A program made the translations under genes and the position numbers. A stretch of DNA of 64,000 nucleotides from Globodera rostochiensis (Eukaryota; Nematoda; Chromadorea; Rhabditida; Heteroderidae): the NCBI GenBank assembly GCA_018350325.1, contig JAEVLN010000007.1:3205804-3269803 (forward strand), in the 5' to 3' direction. Every line of letters starts with the position of its first letter. Position 1 is the stretch's first letter. The notes beneath the pieces are model-generated. The model was not told where the DNA came from and made no database searches. It worked only from the letters and a program-made list of their open reading frames with translations. Shown here in pieces: positions 56,457 to 64,000 of the stretch.

Positions 56457-56964
56457 TCGGAATTCAAATTTTTTGTCAATTTTTAAAATTAATCAAAAAA
56501 TTCTAAATAACGTTTGACCACCAAAACAATTAAAAAAAGTCAAATTCGTCATTATGTAATCGAATGAACCGATGAAGCAATTGGATAATGTTTTCCAATC
56601 GCTTTATGCTAATAAAAATAGAGTGAGAAAAATGTGATGGACCCCAAAAAACCAAATGAATATGATTCATCATCGTTTTGTATATGTTAAAAGTAATTTT
56701 TTATTTAACAATAATTTTAGGAAGAAAGTTTAATTTTTCAAAAAAATAATGAGGCATGGTTTGGCATTCTGTCACGGCACAGGTTGATGCGCAAGATTTT
56801 AAAGAAGCTTTCAAAGAGAAATGATGCTATTATTAAGCTTTAGCTTTGCACCAAAAAAATTGCTGCTAAAAAAGTAAAACACACACAAAATGGCCAATTT
56901 TTGGGGGTTTTCTGGCCTTTTTTTGTGATTTATTTGATTCGAAATGTTAGCATTTTTTTTGGGT

Positions 56965-57625
56965 GTCCGGACTTTTCGACAGTGGACTATTCGACAGTAA
57001 GCGGACTTTTCGACAGTTCTGGACAATTCGACAGCGGCGGACGATTCGACAGCGGATTTTTCGACAGTACAACAAATTTAAAAAAATTTTAAGTTAATTA
57101 AAATTTCCAAAAAAAAATTTGATATGTAAGCCAATATTGAAAAGATATTTTTATCTATATTATTCCAATTCCAATATATGTTCTTGAGTGAGCTAATGAA
57201 AGAATATGTTTGTAATTTGTCTATTTTCGATCAGATTTTGAACTAAGTTATGTCGCACTAATCAAAGCTAATAATCATGGCACAGAATTTTGAAACCGCA
57301 AATTTAGGCACATACGAAGGTGTTTTTTACTAAAAAAATAATTTGAGAAATAGAAATGGCATCAGAAATTCAGTGAGATAATCAGAGGCATGTAAGCAGA
57401 AGATCATCTAACCAAATTTGTATTAAATTTAGATGGATAAAAATATCTTTTCAATATTGGCTTACATATAAAATTTTTTTTTTAAATTTTAATTAACTTA
57501 AAATTTTTTGTATTTTGTTGTAGAGTCGAAAAATCCGCTGTCGAATCGTCCGCCGCTGTCGAATTGTCCAGAACTGTCGAAAAGTCCACTGGCGAAAAGT
57601 CCTCTGTCGAATAGTCCTAGCGCCT
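56965..57625. mobile_element. foldback element with TTCGACAG words in both arms
   Basis: Inverted arms of about 190 bp (roughly 56965-57155 and 57430-57625) enclose a 275-bp loop. The outer part of each arm is a degenerate array of GGACNATTCGACAGCGG; the inner part is AT-rich and well paired (AAAGATATTTTTATC). It is missing from the duplicate segment near copy A, so it inserted after, or was lost from, one copy. Confidence 0.8.
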
Positions 57626-57629
57626 TTTT

Positions 57630-58304
57630 TTGGTAATAATTTGTGGAAAGTTATAGTCACTTTTTTGCAAATTGACGCTTTTGACCTTTGGTTTGGAAAC
57701 GAATTTCGGGCCATAAAAATTTTCTTATTGGAAAATTTGCAGAATTCTGCCCAAAATGTGCGGCTTTAAATTTATTTAGAAACAAAGTTTAACAATAAAA
57801 ATATTTTGAAGCGTTAGTTTCTTAGAAAAGCACAAATTTATATACTCGAAATTGAAAATTTATTATCCGAGCGAATTCTGGAGATGTTCGAGACTCAAAA
57901 TTTACCGATAATTAAGACCGAGACCCAAACCCAAAAAAAAGGTGAAATTTTCGAGTCAAGGCTTCAAAACCAAGACTCTCGAACATTCCTACAAGCAATT
58001 TGTTTACAACATTTTCCAATTCTTATGCTTCGTTGTTCCCAGAGTCGTTCACTTTTTTTCCCTGCTGCTTCTTGTTCTTTCTTAAATTTAAAAATATATT
58101 AATAGAAATATTAATAATAACTAGTTCAAAAAAACCGTTTACTTTCTGTTCAGCCATCGAATTATCTCCACCGGGATTGGCACCACAATTGTTTGGTTCT
58201 TTTCGGCACTGAAAAACCACTTTTATAATAATGTTATAATTACGTCCAAATCAACATATTTCTAAATAAAACTTAAAATGTCGATCAGAATCCAATTAAT
58301 CAAC
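57630..58304. other. intergenic stretch between copy B and stomatin
   Basis: The left part (57630-57840) matches 52545-52780. At about 57885-57990 are TCGAGACTCAAAA words like those of the small TIR elements. No gene. Confidence 0.5.
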
Positions 58305-59920
58305 TTAGTACTCTTTCTTCAGAAACTTAAAGCTTTGATCGATTTTCTGATCAAAAATACTACGCTTTCGTTGCAAATGTAAGGAGCTGATCATTTCTGA
58401 TCGGAATGCCAGCCATACCCTCAGAACTGATTCAGGATTCTGATCAAATGCAAACAGTGAATGAGTGGGTGGGTACTGCTTCAACCTGATGGCCTTCAAT
58501 GTTTGCAGGAATGACAAATGAATTGCGGACGGCGACTGTGAGATCAGTTCGGCCGCTTGGCTCAACGCTTTTGAGGACAATTCCTCGCCTTCCGCTGCGA
58601 TCACTTTGGCACGTGCCTCGCGCGTTGCTTCCGCCTCGGCAGCCATGGCACGCTAAAATGTTTTTTAATTTTTAAAAATTACATAAATTTATTTCAATTT
58701 TTTAGACCTGAAGTTGATAGGGCAAACGCACATCTTTGATCTCTACCCGCTCCACCTTAACACCCCTAAACACAAAAAAAAATGTTTAAAAATGCCAAAA
58801 AAATATCAATTATTGCCAAGGATAGGTGGCCTCGTCCAAAGTTTCCTAAAAATAAAAAAGTTTAAAATACAAACGGCTCAATGTTTGGACCTGAATTTTG
58901 AGGCTGATGTGCTCTCGATCACTGTAAAAATGTTTGAATTATAAATTGCAATTTAACAAAAATAATGAAATATATTATGGACATTTTAATTTCGATTTAG
59001 CAAAACCCCCGGAATTTTTATCGCTTCACTCTAGGACGACGACAACACGACTTACCTCAACATTTCGGCCAATGTTTTGGTGCCCAACACATTGCGCAGC
59101 GTTGTCTGGGCCAACAATTTTGTAGACCGGCTTGAATCCTCCACGTTGGTCACCGAAATGGTTGCATTTGAAATGCGAAAATACACAACCACGTCGACGG
59201 CGACGGTGACCGCGTCACGGGAAAGAATCGAAAATGAAAAAGTTATTGATTTTCAAAACGAATTTAAATCTTGGCACTTTTTTTTGATGTTTTTGAAAAA
59301 TTTTCTAAAATCTTTTTATGCAACTCTTTTGCTAAAAAACCCGATTTAATTTTTATTTTCTTGGCATTTAGATGTTTTTGAAAAAATAGGTATGCCTTCC
59401 TTTTGCTAAATTATAAAAATGTGAATTTTTCCATCGGAATTTTTGGCGAAAAATTTATTTACGTATTTTTGGTGCACCTAAAATTTAGCATTGGATTTGT
59501 TTTTTTAACACTTTCTTACTTCCTGAGGCTGCACATCAAACGTTAGCACCCTTAAAAATTCACTAAATAAATTTGCAAAACATTTTTTTTTGTTGTCAAA
59601 ACCTTAAATCCACTTTTCGATAGGTGTCAATGCACGGGTTGACAAAAAATAAGCCTAAATTTCATTTAAAAAAATTTTTTGTGTTTTAAAAAATTTTTGC
59701 CTGGGCCCCTGGCGCCTCCGGGGATAAGGCGTCCAAGACGAAAAATCACTGCCCTCTCATACTCGTTGACAATCTTGACGCAGAAAAACAGCGAAAATGG
59801 GGCGGTGATCAGCAGGAACACGGTGGAAAAAATGCTCAACAGGAAACCACAGAAGCCAAGGTTGCCGGTGACGGGTTCTGTAACCGGATATACCGTAACG
59901 TAAACATTGTTGATGGCATA
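58305..59920 (-). CDS. stomatin/band 7 (PHB-domain) membrane protein
   Basis: Eight recognisable minus-strand exons: 59920-59701, 59654-59603, 59550-59520, 59228-59056, 58921-58891, 58845-58817, 58765-58708 and 58652-58305 (942 nt, frame kept). Stomatins are inner-leaflet membrane scaffolds that tune ion channels; MEC-2 is the nematode touch-receptor example. The hydrophobic hairpin (LLSIFSTVFLLITAPFSLFF) is followed by NEYERAVIFRLGRL, VAVDVVVYFRISNATISV, LLAQTTLRNVLGTKTLAEML, KVERVEIKDVRLP and AMAAEAEATREARAKVIAAE. The tail after FLQTLKAIRLKQ diverges and is longer than usual. Two introns appear to start with GC (59700, 58816), and the acceptor before 59228 reads CG, not AG. The N-terminal exon is not resolved; a His/Gln-rich block at 60400-60110 may belong. 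Confidence 0.85.
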
Positions 59921-60769
59921 CTGTAACAGGGTCAAAAACAGAAACTAATACAATAATTAGCGGTACCAAATTGGAAAGGATGTTCAATAATCAGTATAGC
60001 AAAAATGAGTTCAGGAACCGTAATGGCTCCGAATATTCAAAAAATTTGTGCTATAATTACAGTGATGCTCCGAATATTCTGATATATACTGTAATAAGTT
60101 CAAAAGTTAGTTTTCGTCAACAAATTGAACAAAAAAAGAGAGTTTCATACGGTCAGCAAAGAAAACAGTATCCCGAACAGCGTGGTGCCGAGACGGCTTT
60201 GTCTTCCAGCGTGTCACCACCGACGTCCGGTTGTGGTGGTGCAGGGGCAACGAATGTTGGGACTGTTGGTGCAGTAGCGGCACGCGCTGTTGCTGCTCAA
60301 CCTCGTGCAGCTGCAGTTGCAGTTGATGATGCTGGTGCATGGGCAAATGCTGGTGGCGACGTGCCCTTACCTCATGCAAAAGGTGCATTTTGCCAACAAA
60401 CAAAATTGGTTGGCGCGAAAATTCAAATTAGAATATATGCATCAAAAATGTTTGGAAATTGAAATTCAACAATTATTTTGCTTAAATAGCTCTTAACTTG
60501 AAAGCAAAACAATACATTTTGCCATTTTTATTACAAAAAATATAAAATGCTTGGTCAGTTTTGGGCTTTTTTTTTTGAAATTGCTGCCTGAAGGCAGTAA
60601 TAAAATTGGCAATAATGGTAAATAGTGAAATTCGCTTTTTAATAAAAATAAAGAAAAATTCCCCTTTCAAAAGCTTAAAATAAATTTAAAAACACATTTA
60701 TAATTTATAACATATTAAAAATTGGTTTAAGAATGTTTAATTTTGTTGTTTTTTATGGGCATGGAGAAA
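59921..60769. other. upstream of stomatin, low-complexity block at 60110-60400
   Basis: The block has CTGCAGTTGCAGTTG-type triplet repeats. It is open on the minus strand (His/Gln-rich, with a CATGAG/GTAAGG donor at 60370) and on the plus strand (Ala-rich). As stomatin is on the minus strand, a 5' exon is possible, but no phase check could be made. Confidence 0.35.
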
Positions 60770-60945
60770 TAGAGAAAAATTTTATATTTTAAAATTGTAA
60801 TTAAATTGAGAAATATATAAATTTTATATTTTAAAATTGTAATTAAATTGAGAAATATATAAATTTTATATTTTAAAATTGTAATTAAATTGAGAAATAT
60901 ATAAATTTTATATTTTAAAATTGTAATTAAATTGAGAAATATAGG
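60770..60945. repeat. 42-bp tandem repeat, four units
   Basis: GAGAAATATATAAATTTTAT then ATTTTAAAATTGTAATTAAA TT, nearly identical units. Confidence 0.9.
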
Positions 60946-61469
60946 TATAAATGTTTCAAAATAAACTTTAAATTTTCTGTACAAAAATGGCCAAAAAAAA
61001 CAATTTGTTTTTGCTTGCACTAACTTTGAGTACATAAAATTTAATTTGCGCCGATTTGACTGCGTCGGATTGAATAGTGTCCATCACTGTAAGCCGGCAA
61101 TTTTGCCACAAATAAAAAAGCCTCCCCGGGGGCATATTCAATTAAGCTTAGGGAGATGCTTGACTTTAATTTCAGGGGCTTCAAACGGCGGCGTAACAAA
61201 TGTCACTTTGCTCAATTGTGTCCAGAAATTGTATTTTTCGAAAAAATCAGAAATATTATTCAAAATTAAAAACTTTAATAATTTAAATAAGGACTAAAAT
61301 GAATAGTTGAAAAACACGTTAAAAGTGTCAGAAATTTTAAAAAAATAAATCGAGAAAAAAAGTTATTTTCGTTTATTAGGATTCAAATCATGATCAACAT
61401 TAAACGGAAGCATTGAAAGTGCCAAATTTTTTTTTTGGCATTTTGTGTTGGTGGGACACTTTGGCACAC
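60946..61469. other. intergenic stretch, nothing recognised
   Basis: Contains one CCTCCCCGGGGGCATA word (about 61121-61136) related to the array at 62.4-64 kb. No supportable gene. Confidence 0.45.
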
Positions 61470-61838
61470 TTAACAAGGCTCCAGCTCGTTCAGCTCCGTC
61501 AATTGTTCCCATGATTCTTGAAGACAGTTTTCAGGGCGTTCCTCGGGCAAACAAATCATCTTTAATTTATTAAAAAATTTTGATTAAATTTAAAACAGTG
61601 CCGGGTTTTAAAATGATTAAAAACGACGATTCAATTCAAAAAGCATATTAAATGAGTTTTAAAATTAATTTTATTAAATTCTTACCATATGTGAACCGGC
61701 CGGCTTCTCCTCCACACAGTTTCTCCACTCGCAAATACCCAAATATGACGGCGGGCAAACCTCCATGGACGGGTTGAACATTGCCAACAGAACGCCAATG
61801 AACAGGACGGCCATGGCCATAAGCGTGGGTCGAGACAT
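61470..61838 (-). CDS. small secreted cysteine-rich protein
   Basis: Two exons, 61838-61686 and 61559-61470. A GTAAG donor and AAAG acceptor in phase 0 give 243 nt, or 80 residues. The start gives a strong signal peptide (MSRPTLMAMAVLFIGVLLAM). The mature part of about 55 residues has six cysteines: EVCPPSYLGICEWRNCVEE, then ICLPEERPENCL and a final EPC. Six cysteines and an acidic C-terminus fit a disulfide-stabilised miniprotein. The family is not recognised. In a plant-parasitic nematode such genes include effectors, but nothing here shows expression in gland cells. Confidence 0.65.
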
Positions 61839-62445
61839 TTTTTTGTTGTTGGAAAATTTGATCAAGAAGGCTTAATTTACGAAATATACAACTTGGGTTG
61901 AGCGGAGTCATGATCATTATTGATCGGCAATTTTAAACAAAGGCCTTCCCCTTATATTTTTAGAGCAGCAATTCCCCGATGATCGATCTCATTCATAAGT
62001 ATTTGTCCTTTGAGGCGGAGGGGGTCCTAATTTGAGATCGGCCGATTGAGCTTATCGTTGAATTTTTTTAAGGTTCTAGATCGCCGGAATTTTACTAAAA
62101 TTTTTTTTTTGAGATTATTTGAAAATTTTCCGAAATTTTTCAAGATTCCCGATCGAAACTCGATCGGACCCCAGGACTAATCTCTAGTCCTTATTTAAAT
62201 TTGATTTTTTTTTCTTCTAAATTTTTGATCTAGGCCCTCATTTTTGAAAAATTGTCAAATGCGAAGGCAAATTTTGGTAACATTTTTCAACAGAGAAAAT
62301 AAAAAGAAAAAAGATTTAATTTTTGTTTTAGCATTAAAGATCATTACCAAAAAAAAATGATTTTACTCTACACAATTTGTTCGCTGAAAAATGTGAGTCG
62401 TCGTAATTTATCAAGGTCATAAACACACTTTCGTCGCTTTCGTTA
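61839..62445. other. intergenic, with GATCGG words
   Basis: At 62030-62175 are GATCGGCCGATTGAGC and CCCGATCGAAACTCGATCGG words, a likely degraded word-array element. No gene. Confidence 0.45.
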
Positions 62446-62449
62446 TCGT

Positions 62450-64000
62450 TTTATTACGGACGGAAAGGCAAACGGGCGACGCAAAAATAGGCACGACACA
62501 AAGAAGATTTTTTGGTTGAGAACAAACGCCAAGCCAAATAAAATGGACGAATCAATATATGACCCCCGGGGGGTTCCCAACTGTACTTTTTTTTAACGAA
62601 ATGTAAAAGTTTTGAGAGTCCGGAATCCGGATGTTTAAAAATAAAAACTGTTTTAAACATATGCCCCCCGGGGGGCTCCCAATTGTACTTTTTTTTAACG
62701 AAATGTAAAGTTTTGAGAGTCCGGAATCCGGATGTTTAAAAATAAAAACTGCTTTAAATATGCCCCCGGGGGGTTCCCAATTGTACTTTTTTTTAACGAA
62801 ATGTAAAGTTTTGAGAGTCCGGAATCCGGATGTTTAAAAATAAAAACTGCTTTAAATATGCCCCCGGGGGGTTCCCAATTGTACTTTTTTTTAACGAAAT
62901 GTAAAGTTTTGAGAGTCCGGAATCCGGATGTTTAAAAATAAAAACTGTTTTAAACATATGCCCCCCGGGGGGCTCCCAATTGTACTTTTTTTTAACGAAA
63001 TGTAAAGTTTTGAGAGTCCGGAATCCGGATGTTTAAAAATAAAAACTGCTTTAAATATGCCCCCGGGGGGTTCCCAATTGTACTTTTTTTTAACGAAATG
63101 TAAAGTTTTGAGAGTCCGGAATCCGGATGTTTAAAAATAAAAACTGCTTTAAATATGCCCCCGGGGGGCTCCCAATTGTACTTTTTTTTAACGGAATGTA
63201 AAAGTTTTGAGAGTCCTGTTTTAAACATATGCCCCCCGGGGGCTCCCAATTGTACTTTTTTTTAACGGAATGTAAAAGTTTTGAGAGTCCTGTTTTAAAC
63301 ATATGCCCCCCGGGGGGTTCCCAATTGTACTTTTTTTTAACGAAATGTAAAGTTTTGAGAGTCCGGAATCCGGATGTTTAAAAATAAAAACTGTTTTAAA
63401 CATATGCCCCCCGGGGGGCTACCAATTGTACTTTTTTTTAACGGAATGTAAAAGTTTTGAGAGTCCTATTTTAAACATATGCCCCCCGGGGGGCTCCCAA
63501 TTGTACTTTTTTTTAACGGAATGTAAAAGTTTTGAGAGTCCTATTTTAAACATATGCCTCCCGGGGGGCTCCCAATTGTACTTTTTTTTAACGAAATGTA
63601 AAGTTTTGAGAGTCCGGAATCCGGATGTTTAAAAATAAAAACTGCTTTAAACATATGCCCCCCGGGGGGCTCCCAATTGTACTTTTTTTTAACGGAATGT
63701 AAAAGTTTTGAGAGTCCTGTTTTAAACATATGCCCCCCGGGGGGCTCCCAATTGTACTTTTTTTTAACGAAATGTAAAGTTTTGTGAGTCCGGAATCCGG
63801 ATGTTTAAAAATAAAAACTGTTTTAAACATATGCCCCCCGGGGGGCTACCAATTGTACTTTTTTTTAACGGAATGTAAAAGTTTTGAGAGTCCTATTTTA
63901 AACATATGCCCCCCGGGGGGCTCCCAATTGTACTTTTTTTTAACGGAATGTAAAAGTTTTGAGAGTCCTATTTTAAACATATGCCTCCCGGGGGGCTCCC
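62450..64000. repeat. about 100-bp minisatellite with CCCCCCGGGGGG palindrome, runs off the window
   Basis: About 17 units of two lengths. The long unit has ACATATGCCCCCCGGGGGGC, CCAATTGTACTTTTTTTTAA, GAGAGTCCGGAATCCGGATG and TTTAAAAATAAAAACTG. The short one lacks the GGAATCCGGATG to AAACTG part. Long units have AACGAAATGTAAAG and short ones AACGGAATGTAAAAG, so the length change and base changes travel together. Frames are open on both strands but repetitive. Confidence 0.9.

Noticed and set aside
60107..60403. His/Gln-rich minus-strand gene of its own
   Set aside because: Triplet-repeat composition leaves several frames open on both strands; at most a 5' exon of stomatin, which could not be phased.
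63221..63830. Repeated minus-strand peptides with SKLYISLKKSTIGSPPGG
   Set aside because: Pure minisatellite translation, broken at irregular units.

Overview
The window looks like AT-rich nuclear DNA of a nematode, most likely a plant-parasitic cyst nematode (Heteroderidae, Globodera or Heterodera type). The organism call is inference. It rests on many short AT-rich spliceosomal introns (about 46-60 bp), a stomatin gene, a SPRY-domain (SPRYSEC/RBP-like) pseudogene, a glycoside hydrolase family 32 (invertase) pseudogene of the kind known as a bacterial acquisition in cyst nematodes, and several genes for secreted cysteine-rich proteins. Splice models were assembled by eye; the main ones keep frame and phase across every junction. 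No operon signals, bacterial genes or CRISPR arrays were seen.

Layout. 0-9 kb: the 5' end of a secreted-protein gene (-), word-array transposable elements, a retropepsin-like fragment (-) and a decayed SPRYSEC-like gene (-). 9.9-10.8 kb: a Ly6-like secreted protein (+) whose second intron holds a hairpin minisatellite. 11-16 kb: minisatellites and nested direct duplications with a tRNA-like relic. 16.7-25.8 kb: a GH32 invertase pseudogene (+) with a 46-bp array in one intron; parts of its flanks recur at 25.1-25.8 kb. 26-31.7 kb: a 540-bp satellite, ten full units plus a diverged partial one that runs into the start codon of the next gene. 31.7-36.8 kb: a 12-exon secreted protein of unknown family (+). 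39.2-40.9 kb: a 2-oxoglutarate/Fe(II) dioxygenase (-). 41.7-44.2 kb: a coiled-coil protein (-). 43.4-49.35 kb is a decayed inverted copy of 32.4-38.2 kb, so the dioxygenase sits in the spacer of a giant inverted repeat. 49.9-58.7 kb: a tandem segmental duplication carrying two paralogous genes for membrane-tethered cysteine-rich proteins (-), separated by a 1.3-kb minisatellite. 58.3-59.9 kb: stomatin (-). 61.5-61.8 kb: an 80-residue secreted cysteine-rich protein (-). 62.4-64 kb: a minisatellite running off the end.

Nothing here forms a pathway. The theme is secreted, surface and plant-parasitism gene families embedded in very active repeat turnover. Arrays grow inside introns and over a promoter/start-codon segment, genes are copied in tandem and inverted, and small TIR elements carry different simple-word arrays. 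One base (31732) is N.
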